A stretch of 9,916 bases of DNA from DATMBL01 sp050735975 (GTDB lineage Bacteria; Desulfobacterota; Binatia; UBA9968): assembly GCA_050735975.1 (NCBI GenBank), contig JBOHVS010000184.1, positions 1 through 9,916 of the forward strand, written 5' to 3'. This document shows, one piece after another, positions 1 through 6,671 of this stretch. A program made the position numbers and the translations under genes. The notes under the pieces were generated by a model that had not been told where the DNA came from, did no database searches, and saw only the letters and a program-made list of their open reading frames with translations. The first letter of the stretch is position 1, and every line of letters starts with the position of its first letter.

Positions 1-111
1 CATCCGAAACCTCGGCAAGCTGAGATAATCAAACGCCTTCGCAGATAAACTTGGGCACTCCACCGCAGTGTTAGACGATCGCCGAGCCTGCTCGTTAGCA
101 ACTAATCGAGT

Positions 112-255
112 TTTGGACTCGTTTTAATTGCAGCTCCTTCACTCCGTTCAATACATTCTTCATCGCTGTTCGTGGAGAAGCTTACGGGACGAAAAATAGG
201 CGCCAACGCGCTGGTGATTTTGGGGGTATTGCTGATCTCGTGGGAGAAATTGTAG
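112..255 (+). pseudogene. Decayed C-terminal end of a DMT/EamA-type transporter
   Basis: No intact reading frame exists here, but pieces of one protein tail can be joined across frames. Bases 112-135 read FGLVLIAA. Bases 132-179, in another frame, read SSFTPFNTFFIAVRGE. Bases 178-255, back in the first frame, read KLTGRKIGANALVILGVL followed by LISWEKL and a TAG stop. This order of a 'SPLF...LRGE' helix, 'LTGRK' and a final hydrophobic helix ending in LLIS is what I know from the last two helices of drug/metabolite (EamA-like) transporters. The frame changes, and stops upstream at 46-48 and 103-105, indicate a broken gene rather than a live one. Reading only the first frame makes the middle helix polar, which is why I favour frameshifts. 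It ends 17 bases before the convergent rhomboid stop. Sequencing errors could mimic this. The family call rests on pattern memory. Confidence 0.5.
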
Positions 256-272
256 GTGGCTTGAGCCTCACT

Positions 273-980
273 TCAATGCAAGGTCGGTTTGGAGCGGTCG
301 TCTTTGCCTCCTTCGACTAGATGGAAGCGTCGTTTCAGGCGATTCAGGCGGCGCCGATCAAAATACTGTTTAATCGAGTCCGATGGGTTGCCGCCGCGAA
401 GGTAGAGATACCCGAAAACCATCCCGCCGAGATGCGCGAGGTGCGCGATGCCGCTTTGTCCCGACGCGATCGACGAGTAGAGCGCGATCGCGCCGATAAT
501 CCAAACGAAGTGCTTCATCTTGATGGGAAAGAGAAAATAAAAGTAAACGATCTGCTCGGGATAGATAAGGCCGTAAGCGAGCAAGATTCCGTACACCCCC
601 GCAGACGCCCCGATGCTCGGCGCCATTTGATGAGGAATGAGGAGCGTGTTTAGAATCGCTCCTCCCAGCACCGAGACAAAGTAGTATTTCAGAAAGAAGT
701 CGCTGCCCCAGCGCCGCTCGAGCTGGCAGCCAAACATCCAGAGGGCAAGCATGTTGAACAATAAATGAAACAGCCCGCCGTGGAGAAACTGATAGGTAAA
801 GAGCTGCCACACGTAAAGCTCTTGCCAGACAAGCCGAGGCACCAGACCCAGCAGCATGACCAGGCGGGAGTCGACAAACGTCTGGACAATAAATACGGCG
901 GTATTGATAATCAGCAGGAGTTTGACGGCAGAGGTTACCGCGCCGCCGCCGAATGTGATCTGTCTTGCTCGATATAACAT
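273..980 (-). CDS. Rhomboid-family intramembrane serine protease
   Basis: This 235-residue, mostly hydrophobic protein cleaves transmembrane substrates inside the inner membrane if it acts like its family. The rhomboid signature is complete. A HGGLFHLLFN stretch at residues 67-76 supplies the conserved His72 and Asn76 of the second core helix. GASAGVYG at 124-131 carries the nucleophile Ser126, and AHLGG at 182-186 carries the partner His183. About six membrane helices span residues 18-195. A basic, Arg-rich cytoplasmic tail (FDRRRLNRLKRR) follows, giving the six-helix core typical of short bacterial rhomboids. The ATG at 978-980 gives the usual short N-terminus before the first helix, although no convincing Shine-Dalgarno sequence precedes it. 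It is probably a separate transcription unit from livF, 220 bases upstream. Substrate unknown. Confidence 0.93.
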   Translation of the reverse strand: MLYRARQITFGGGAVTSAVKLLLIINTAVFIVQTFVDSRLVMLLGLVPRLVWQELYVWQLFTYQFLHGGLFHLLFNMLALWMFGCQLERRWGSDFFLKYYFVSVLGGAILNTLLIPHQMAPSIGASAGVYGILLAYGLIYPEQIVYFYFLFPIKMKHFVWIIGAIALYSSIASGQSGIAHLAHLGGMVFGYLYLRGGNPSDSIKQYFDRRRLNRLKRRFHLVEGGKDDRSKPTLH

Positions 981-1089
981 TGATGACAGCTTAGCCGTTG
1001 GACCGCCAAAATGGAAGGATTGCGCGCACGAAAAATCCCCCCGCTATGTGATGGTCTAGAGGTGGGCTCGCAACCTGGGCTGCCGAGAA

Positions 1090-1180
1090 CGCGGTGGGTG
1101 CAAGGCGGAGCGAGGGAGCGCACCGGAGCGTACACGGGCAGTACGTGAGGATGCGCGGCCGAAGCGACAACGAAGCAAGC
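1090..1180. repeat. Imperfect palindromic intergenic element after livF
   Basis: The gap between the livF stop and the rhomboid start holds a structured, Arg-codon-like 'GCGAAGC'-rich stretch with no credible gene. Its core is CGTAC (1129-1133) and GTACG (1141-1145) around a 7-base loop. After a symmetric 6-base internal loop, GCGCA (1118-1122) pairs with TGCGC (1152-1156) on the same axis. Flanks show weaker symmetry (GGCGGAGCGAGG against CGAAGCGACAACG). No T-run follows on the livF strand, so it is not a standard intrinsic terminator. It may be an mRNA 3'-end stabiliser or a dispersed repeat. I recall similar GTAC-centred elements in proteobacterial intergenic regions but cannot confirm kinship. 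Confidence 0.5.
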
Positions 1181-1200
1181 TCCCGTTATCGGCGGTCAGG

Positions 1201-1902
1201 TCAGCCACCGAGATAAGCTTGGCGCACAAGATCGTTTCCCGCAAGGTCGCCCGCTTCCCCTTCGAGTATCACTTGGCCGGTCTCCAGGACGTATCCCCGA
1301 TGCGAAATCGCCAATGCCATCGCGGCATTCTGCTCGACGAGCAACACTGTAACCCCCGATTTGTTGATCGACCGGATCGTCTCCAAAATTTGGTCGACGA
1401 TTTTCGGCGCGAGCCCCATTGAAGGCTCGTCCAGCAGCAGTAACTTGGGTTTCGCCATCAAGGCCCGAGCGATGGCGAGCATCTGCTGCTCGCCGCCCGA
1501 CATGGTCCCAGCAATTTGTTTCTGTCGCTCTCTCAATCTAGGGAAAAGTTCAAAAACAAACTCGATATCGGGAGCCAGCGAGTTCTTGGAGCGCGTAAAG
1601 CCGCCGATCTGGAGATTTTCCAGGGCTGTGAATCGGGGAAAGATCTTTCTCCCTTCAGGCACATGAGCAACCCCCCGCCGAACAATCTCGTCGGGTTTGA
1701 CTCCAGTCAGCGGCTTGCCTTCCAGTTCAATGACGCCAGTGCGAGGCCGAAGCAGGCCTGACAAGGTTTTCAAGGTCGTGGTCTTACCTGCGCCGTTCGC
1801 CCCCAGCAAGCTCACCAATTCGCCTTTTTCAATTGAAAAAGAAACGCCCTTGAGCGCGTGAATCGCATCATAATAGACGTGGATGTCGCTAACTCTGAGC
1901 AT
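1201..1902 (-). CDS. livF: Branched-chain amino acid ABC transporter ATPase LivF
   Basis: This is one of the two ATPases that power a branched-chain (hydrophobic) amino acid importer on the cytoplasmic face of the inner membrane. With the ATG at 1900-1902 the protein is 233 residues, the usual LivF length. A longer in-frame start at 2037 would only add translated livG sequence. Walker A GANGAGKT lies at residues 34-41, signature MSGGEQQ at 134-140 and Walker B LLLLDEP at 154-160. The switch region reads VEQN at 189-192, with Gln where many ABC ATPases have His, as is normal for LivF. VPEGRKIFPR at 81-90 and the C-terminal AYLGG are also LivF hallmarks. The start overlaps the end of livG by 14 bases, which points to translational coupling. 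It is the last gene of the livHMGF operon. Confidence 0.96.
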   Translation of the reverse strand: MLRVSDIHVYYDAIHALKGVSFSIEKGELVSLLGANGAGKTTTLKTLSGLLRPRTGVIELEGKPLTGVKPDEIVRRGVAHVPEGRKIFPRFTALENLQIGGFTRSKNSLAPDIEFVFELFPRLRERQKQIAGTMSGGEQQMLAIARALMAKPKLLLLDEPSMGLAPKIVDQILETIRSINKSGVTVLLVEQNAAMALAISHRGYVLETGQVILEGEAGDLAGNDLVRQAYLGG

Positions 1903-2674
1903 CCCCAACCCACGCGCTTCGCCCCAAATAGGCCTCGATGACACGTGGATCCCGGCGCACCTCTTCGGGATGGCCCTCGGCGATCTTCTCACCATAGTCG
2001 AGAACGTTGACCCGGTCTGAGACGCCCATGACCACACGCATATTATGTTCGATCAGAAGAATCGCTTGAACGTGCTTTCCGATCAGCTCTCTGAAAAGGC
2101 TCATCAACGATTGTGCTTCGGCGGTATTCATCCCTGCTGTCGGCTCGTCGAGAAGCAGCAGTTTGGGGACAGTAGCCAGCGCGCGGGCGATTTCCAGCCG
2201 CCTTTGGTCGCCATAGGAAAGTTGATGGGCCCACTCGTTTTCTCGATCCGAGAGGCCGGCTAACCCGATTAGCTCCATAGCCCTGCGCTTGGCCTGATTT
2301 TCTTGAGCGCGGCATCCTTGACTGCGCAGGAGAATACTGGAAAGACCGGTATTTATTCTGCAATGCATTCCCACCAGGACATTCTCCAAGACCGTCATGT
2401 GCGAAAACAACCGAATATTTTGGAACGTTCTGCTGATGCCTAAGCTGGTGATTTTCTCAGGTTTAAGGCCGATCAACGTTCGGTCGAGAAAACGAATCTC
2501 GCCGTGGTCCGGCCGATAGATCCCCGTGAGGGTGTGGAACAGCGTCGTTTTCCCCGCCCCGTTGGGGCCGATCAAGGAAGCAATCATGCCATCCTCTACC
2601 GTGAGATCCACGTTGTGGAGCGCCTGGAGGCCGCCGAATCTCTTGGTTATGCCGCGAAGCTCAAGCAGGCCCAT
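1889..2674 (-). CDS. livG: Branched-chain amino acid ABC transporter ATPase LivG
   Basis: This is the second ATPase of the importer, paired with LivF. Starting at the ATG at 2672-2674 gives 261 residues beginning MGLLELRGITKRFGG, the standard LivG opening. Extending upstream to 2869 would only read livM out of frame. Walker A GPNGAGKT is at 36-43. The SRTFQNIRLF block at 81-90, typical of LivG, lies in the Q-loop region. The signature is LSYGDQ at 152-157, Walker B LLLLDEP at 172-178 and the switch His is at 210 (IEHNM). The C-terminal EVRRDPRVIEAYLG is family-typical. Only 2 bases separate it from the livM stop and an AAGG lies about nine bases before the ATG, so it is part of the same transcript. 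All catalytic motifs look intact. Confidence 0.96.
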   Translation of the reverse strand: MGLLELRGITKRFGGLQALHNVDLTVEDGMIASLIGPNGAGKTTLFHTLTGIYRPDHGEIRFLDRTLIGLKPEKITSLGISRTFQNIRLFSHMTVLENVLVGMHCRINTGLSSILLRSQGCRAQENQAKRRAMELIGLAGLSDRENEWAHQLSYGDQRRLEIARALATVPKLLLLDEPTAGMNTAEAQSLMSLFRELIGKHVQAILLIEHNMRVVMGVSDRVNVLDYGEKIAEGHPEEVRRDPRVIEAYLGRSAWVGDAQS

Positions 2675-2676
2675 TT

Positions 2677-3924
2677 TTACTTGCCTTGTCGCCGCCGCGG
2701 CGGCAAGATCCCCTGTGGCCGGAATATCATCATTAGAATGAGAATCAGACCGAAAATCATGCGCTCGTATTTCGCCGGCTCGAATTGAACCGGAAGTTCG
2801 CTCAAAGAAACACTCCCCAGCAAAGGGATCGTCAGAGCGGTCCCCGCTTGGCGCAACGAGTTCAGCCAAAGCGAGAGGCCTTTAAGAAGCTGCAGATTCA
2901 GGATGGTCACGGCAGTCGCTCCGAGAATAGCGCCCGGAACCGATCCCATGCCGCCCAGAATCACCATCGCCAGCACGCCGATCGATTCCATAAAGGTAAA
3001 GCTCTCCGGATTGATAAAGACCTGTTTTGCGGCGAAGATGACTCCCACACCCGAGGCGAACGAGGCGCCTACGGCGAAGCCGAAAATCTTCATGCGCGCG
3101 ACAGGAACGCCCATGGCGGCTGCGGCGATCTCATCCTCGCGAACCGCTTTCCACGCGCGGCCGATCTTCGAATTTTCGAGCCGACGGGTGACGACAATAA
3201 TCGCCACCGCGAATATCAGCACGAGAAAATAAAAATAGAGCGGGTAAAGGTTTGCCGCCTCGATCCGGATACCGAGCAGCTCTAACGCCGGCTCGAAGAA
3301 GAGCGGCGGCTTTTGAATCGGAGCGATCCCCTTGGGGCCGTTCGTGAAATTAATGGGCTTGTCCAAATTGTTTGCCAACGCCCGGACCACCTCCGCAAAA
3401 CCCAAGGTTACGATCGCGAGATAGTCTCCACGTAAGCGCAGGACCGGCAACCCGACCAATGCGCCGGCAAGCGCGCCGACGACGATGCTAAGCAAGAGAA
3501 AGGGAAAGAACCAGTGCGAGGAGAGCGGGAAAAAGTCTCCCGGGAGAAATTGATTAGCTTGCGAGGAGCCGAAGATCGCCCAGAGATACGCGCCAATGGC
3601 ATAAAAAGCCACAAATCCCAGGTTAAGAACCCCGACGAAACCCACGACAACGTTGAGGCCGAGAGCCAACGCCACGAAGATACCGACTTGAATCGCGACC
3701 TCGAGATAATAGCCGTTCAATGCTCCCAACAGCGGCATCAAGATGACAAGCACCAAGGCGCTAAAAAACAGCTTCACGGTCGAACTGGCCGGAGCGTAGT
3801 AAATGACGAGCAGGGAGGCTTCGAACAATAGAAACGCCAGCACCGATTGCGGTAAGAAGAAGGCGAGCAGCGAAGCCGCGGCGACGTAGACGATCAAACC
3901 CAGATTAAGCAATCCGGATTTCAC
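2677..3924 (-). CDS. livM: Branched-chain amino acid ABC transporter permease LivM
   Basis: This inner-membrane permease forms the translocation channel with LivH. It has 415 residues, at the long end for LivM, because of extra hydrophobic helices in residues 1-70 ahead of the conserved core. The core includes GLNVVVGFVGVLNLG at 89-103. The cytoplasmic ATPase-contact loop (RAWKAVREDEIAAAAMGV) lies near 256-273, followed by a glycine-rich helix. The family ending RMIFGLILILMMIFRPQG is at 388-405. The start is GTG at 3922-3924, preceded by a strong GGGAGGAAGG ribosome-binding site (3929-3938). Its first bases overlap the livH stop as GTGA, a classic coupling arrangement. Ligand preference cannot be read from a permease alone; related transporters also carry urea, amides or aromatic compounds. 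Confidence 0.95.
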   Translation of the reverse strand: MKSGLLNLGLIVYVAAASLLAFFLPQSVLAFLLFEASLLVIYYAPASSTVKLFFSALVLVILMPLLGALNGYYLEVAIQVGIFVALALGLNVVVGFVGVLNLGFVAFYAIGAYLWAIFGSSQANQFLPGDFFPLSSHWFFPFLLLSIVVGALAGALVGLPVLRLRGDYLAIVTLGFAEVVRALANNLDKPINFTNGPKGIAPIQKPPLFFEPALELLGIRIEAANLYPLYFYFLVLIFAVAIIVVTRRLENSKIGRAWKAVREDEIAAAAMGVPVARMKIFGFAVGASFASGVGVIFAAKQVFINPESFTFMESIGVLAMVILGGMGSVPGAILGATAVTILNLQLLKGLSLWLNSLRQAGTALTIPLLGSVSLSELPVQFEPAKYERMIFGLILILMMIFRPQGILPPRRRQGK

Positions 3925-4889
3925 GCGCCTTCCTCCCGAACTTTCTCACCGAGCAGTCCCTTAGGGCGCAAGATCAAAATCAAAATGAGCACCACAAACG
4001 CGAACACGTCTTTGTATTCGGCGCCAAAGGCGCCGCCGGTGAGAATCGAGAGATAGGAAGCGGCGAACGCTTCCAGCATGCCCAGGACCATCCCGCCTAG
4101 CATCGCCCCCGGGATGTTTCCGATGCCGCCCAGCACGGCGGCGGTAAAGGCCTTCAGGCCCGGAATGAAACCACTATACGGATTAACCAAACTGTAGTGT
4201 AAACCGAAAAGCACACCCGCGAGGCCGCCCATCGCGCCGCCGACAAAAAAGGTCAGGGCGATCACGCGGTTCACCGGAATGCCCATGAGCGAGGCGGTAC
4301 TTGGGTCTTGGGCTACTGCGCGAATGGCTGTGCCGGTGCGCGTTCGATTGACGAACAGATGCAGCGATAACAAGGTCATCAAAGCCATGACGATCACCAG
4401 GATCGATTTGACTGGAACAACGAGATTGGGGCCGAGTGAAACCGTCTGATCGAGAAGATCCAGCGTCGGAAAGGTGAGATAAAAAGTATTGCGCCAAAGA
4501 CTTTCGAAAAGGCGGAGGCCGTCCTGCAAAAAAAACGAGGCGCCGATCGCGGATATAAGCGCTACGAGTCTCGGGCCGCGCTGGATCGGCCGATAGGCGA
4601 TTCGTTCCAAAGCCATCGCCGCGAGGCCGCTGATCACCATAGCGGCGGCAATGACCAGCAGTAGGATGAACGCGGGATGAAACGTAGCGAGGTGGCCGCT
4701 GCTCTGCAATAATAAAAGGATCTCCACCCCGACGAAAGCGCCCAAGACAAAGATCTCGCTATGAGCGAAGTTGATGAACTCCAAAACGCCGTAGACCATC
4801 GTGTAACCGAGCGCGATTAAAGCGTACATGAACCCCAAGACAATGCCCTCTACGAGGACTTGAGGAAGTATTTCCAGAGCGAGATCCAA
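3921..4889 (-). CDS. livH: Branched-chain amino acid ABC transporter permease LivH
   Basis: This is the first gene of the operon and the partner permease of LivM, 322 residues with about eight membrane helices. Family marks are LGYTMVYGVLEFINFAHSE (27-45), the ATPase-contact loop around RAVAQDPSTASLMGI (190-204), and AVLGGIGNIPGAMLGG (251-266). The end reads ILILRPKGLLG (304-314). The start is TTG at 4887-4889. The frame is closed by a TGA only six codons upstream, and the next ATG (residue 21) would delete part of the first helix. A TGAAAGG (4901-4907) lies 11 bases before the TTG, slightly far for a ribosome-binding site. The weak start and spacing suggest modest translation of the operon's lead gene. 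No substrate-binding protein gene precedes it; the upstream neighbour is divergent. Confidence 0.94.
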   Translation of the reverse strand: MDLALEILPQVLVEGIVLGFMYALIALGYTMVYGVLEFINFAHSEIFVLGAFVGVEILLLLQSSGHLATFHPAFILLLVIAAAMVISGLAAMALERIAYRPIQRGPRLVALISAIGASFFLQDGLRLFESLWRNTFYLTFPTLDLLDQTVSLGPNLVVPVKSILVIVMALMTLLSLHLFVNRTRTGTAIRAVAQDPSTASLMGIPVNRVIALTFFVGGAMGGLAGVLFGLHYSLVNPYSGFIPGLKAFTAAVLGGIGNIPGAMLGGMVLGMLEAFAASYLSILTGGAFGAEYKDVFAFVVLILILILRPKGLLGEKVREEGA

Positions 4890-4962
4890 AAACTTGCGGG
4901 CCTTTCAAAATTCGGTATGCTAACAAATCCTCTTCGCCGTCGCTACTGCTGAACAGTCGTGC

Positions 4963-4992
4963 TAGACGGATCCGATCGAATTGGCGTATACT
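4963..4992 (+). promoter_or_regulatory. Candidate promoter for the AsmA-family gene
   Basis: TAGACG (4963-4968) and TATACT (4987-4992) lie 18 bases apart, with four and five of six matches to the sigma-70 hexamers. The -10 box overlaps the -10 of the opposing liv promoter candidate by four bases, so the two would compete for polymerase. The start would be near 4999, about 86 bases before the AsmA TTG. Confidence 0.4.
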
Positions 4993-5014
4993 CGGCATTC
5001 CGAGCCCTGGACAA
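4985..5014 (-). promoter_or_regulatory. Candidate promoter for livHMGF
   Basis: Read on the minus strand, TTGTCC (5009-5014) and TATACG (4985-4990) are separated by 18 bases, four of six matches to each sigma-70 hexamer. Transcription would start near 4978, leaving a leader of about 90 bases before the livH TTG. It is the best match I found by eye in the gap; no experiment supports it. Confidence 0.35.
4991..5004. promoter_or_regulatory. Small dyad between the divergent promoters
   Basis: CTCGG (4991-4995) and CCGAG (5000-5004) form perfect 5-base arms around CATT. The dyad sits at the expected start site of the AsmA promoter and inside the spacer of the liv promoter, a position from which a bound repressor could block both. 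The arms are short enough for chance. Confidence 0.3.
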
Positions 5015-5018
5015 GCCG

Positions 5019-5069
5019 ATGGCCGACGACGCACCGAAGCCCGTCAAGGATAGTCCGATTAAGATTTAA
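5019..5069 (+). CDS. Possible 16-codon leader peptide upstream of AsmA gene
   Basis: An ATG at 5019 opens a frame reading MADDAPKPVKDSPIKI and stopping with TAA at 5067-5069, 15 bases before the AsmA start. The frame is also open upstream to a GTG at 4959, but the promoter candidate would start transcription inside that extension. The ribosome-binding sequence is weak (a TGGA 7 bases upstream). It has no recognisable match. It could be a translational-coupling leader or chance. Confidence 0.2.
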   Translation: MADDAPKPVKDSPIKI

Positions 5070-5084
5070 CCGCGAGGCAATAGA

Positions 5085-6605
5085 TTGAGAAAAGCAGCCT
5101 GGATCGGCGGCGGTCTCCTGGCCGCGTTGATCGCCTTGCTCGTTATCGTCCCCGCGTTTATCGACGTGGGGACTTTCAAACGGACTTATCTGCCTTTGGT
5201 CGAGGAATCCCTCCATCGCAGTGTTGACGTCGGCGAGGTGCGGCTGAGTTTAATACCGACCCCGTCGATTCGAGTCTCGAAACTGACCGTTTCGGACGGT
5301 CCGGCTTTCTCCAGTAGCCCATTTTTCAGCGCTGCGCAGTTGCAGCTTCGCTTGAAGCTCTGGCCGCTGCTCTTGGGTCGGTTTGAGATCACCGAGTTTG
5401 TGCTCGACAAACCGGTTATGAACCTTTCGAAGCAGCCCGACGGCGGCTTCAAGTATGCCGATAACGGCGGCAAGAAAACAACAACCGCGAGACAGGAAAT
5501 CAAAAAAAAGCCATCCGCGCAGAAAAGCCAGGATCCGGCGGCGGTCCCTTTCATCTTGCCCAATCGTATGCGTATTAGAGACGGGCAATTGAACTTCGAG
5601 ACGGGAGGTCAGAAGCCGGTCAAAGTGAACGGCATTGATCTTTCCTTGCAGGATTTTTCCAGCGGGCAGCCGTTTCCGTATCGAGCGTCGTTTGACTACC
5701 CCGGACTAAAGACGATTTCTGTTGAAGGGCAGCTTCGATATGAGGCGGAGCAGTCGACCTTAACGCTCAAGAACAATGAGCTGAAGGCTCAAGACCTCGT
5801 TCTACCGTTGGAGGGCAGCATCGTCAGCCTCTCCACGGTGCCCCGAGTCCACCTGACCGCGTCGAGCGAACAGCTCGACGCCAAGCCTGTGTTTCAGATT
5901 CTCTCGGTACTTGGAATCGCGCCGAGCGATACGGCAGTGTCTGGGCTTATGGGGCTGCGTCTAACCGTCACGGGACCTTCGCATAGTTTACTCACGGAAC
6001 TCCGCGGCCGGTTCAAGGACGTAAGGGTTGACGGCAAACGCGCGTTGAAAGGAAATCTCACCGGCGACGTTTTCATCAAGCTGCCGCTAGGCGGCCATTC
6101 CCCCCTGACCCAAAGATTGCAAGGCGACGGCAAGCTGACCGCGCGCGACGGCGAGCTCACGAATGTCAATTTAATCAAAAAGGTGCAGCAAGCGACCGGC
6201 TTCATCGGCCTGTCTCAGAACGAGCGGCGTGAAGCAACCACTTTCAAAACCCTGGAAGGTGAATTCACGATCAAAGGAGGAGTGGCCGAATTCACCCGCA
6301 TTCATCTGATTAATCCGCAGATGGAAGTCAATGGCGCGGGAACGATGACTTTAAATCGACCGACCTTGGATATGGGGATCGAAGCCGCGCTTTCCAACCA
6401 AGTTTCAGCCCGGGCCGCCAGCGGCAGGACTATCAGCTTCTTCAAGGACAATCAGGGTCGGATCGTGGTGCCTCTTAAGGTCAGCGGGAGCGTCGAAAAT
6501 CCTTCAGTCAGTCTGGACAGCCAGAAAATGATTCAAAGAGGCATGCCCGGGTCGACGGAAAAGAGGATGGGCGCTTTCTTCAGACAATTGTTTCAGCGCA
6601 GATGA
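5085..6605 (+). CDS. AsmA-family envelope protein
   Basis: This 506-residue protein is anchored by one N-terminal helix (residues 5-25, followed by PAFIDVGTFK), with the rest expected in the periplasm. AsmA-family proteins are linked to outer-membrane biogenesis and are thought to help lipids cross the periplasm as long beta-rich grooves. Visible marks are the N-terminal AsmA block (RSVDVGEVRLSLIPTPSIRV, 45-64; RFEITEFVLDKPVMNL, 99-114) and a Lys-rich linker at about 129-148. IRDGQLNFETGG lies at 164-175. The C-terminal AsmA_2-like region has LTARDGELTNVNLIKKVQ and a VSGSVENPSVSLD ending near 465-480. The start is TTG at 5085-5087, with GAGG (5074-5077) seven bases upstream; no ATG serves better. 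It is half the length of large AsmA/YhdP proteins but normal for short family members. Confidence 0.88.
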   Translation: MRKAAWIGGGLLAALIALLVIVPAFIDVGTFKRTYLPLVEESLHRSVDVGEVRLSLIPTPSIRVSKLTVSDGPAFSSSPFFSAAQLQLRLKLWPLLLGRFEITEFVLDKPVMNLSKQPDGGFKYADNGGKKTTTARQEIKKKPSAQKSQDPAAVPFILPNRMRIRDGQLNFETGGQKPVKVNGIDLSLQDFSSGQPFPYRASFDYPGLKTISVEGQLRYEAEQSTLTLKNNELKAQDLVLPLEGSIVSLSTVPRVHLTASSEQLDAKPVFQILSVLGIAPSDTAVSGLMGLRLTVTGPSHSLLTELRGRFKDVRVDGKRALKGNLTGDVFIKLPLGGHSPLTQRLQGDGKLTARDGELTNVNLIKKVQQATGFIGLSQNERREATTFKTLEGEFTIKGGVAEFTRIHLINPQMEVNGAGTMTLNRPTLDMGIEAALSNQVSARAASGRTISFFKDNQGRIVVPLKVSGSVENPSVSLDSQKMIQRGMPGSTEKRMGAFFRQLFQRR

Positions 6606-6620
6606 CTCGGCACGTTGGGA

Positions 6621-6666
6621 AGGCTGAGGCTAAGGTTGAGCTTAAACTGAACCTAAACCTCAACCT
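6621..6666. repeat. 46-base imperfect palindrome between convergent genes
   Basis: The 66-base gap between the AsmA and YihY stops is filled by a dyad centred on the TTAA at 6642-6645. Eighteen of 23 base pairs match. The longest perfect segments are AGGTT (6633-6637) with AACCT, and GGCTGAGG-like with CCTCAACC-like arms. As RNA from the minus strand three of the five mismatches become G-U pairs, giving 21 of 23. From the plus strand they are A-C clashes. It lies six bases past the yihY-like stop and lacks a following T-run. It is probably a 3'-end hairpin for the minus-strand transcript or a dispersed repeat. Confidence 0.6.
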
Positions 6667-6671
6667 GTCTC

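Noticed and set aside
1..48. Short open frame ending LRR-stop, possible C-terminus of an upstream gene
   Set aside because: Only 15 codons (HPKPRQAEIIKRLRR), no family recognisable; may be chance.
2785..3285. 166-residue plus-strand ORF opposite livM
   Set aside because: Highly charged Arg/Asp/His-rich translation typical of the antisense of a hydrophobic membrane gene.
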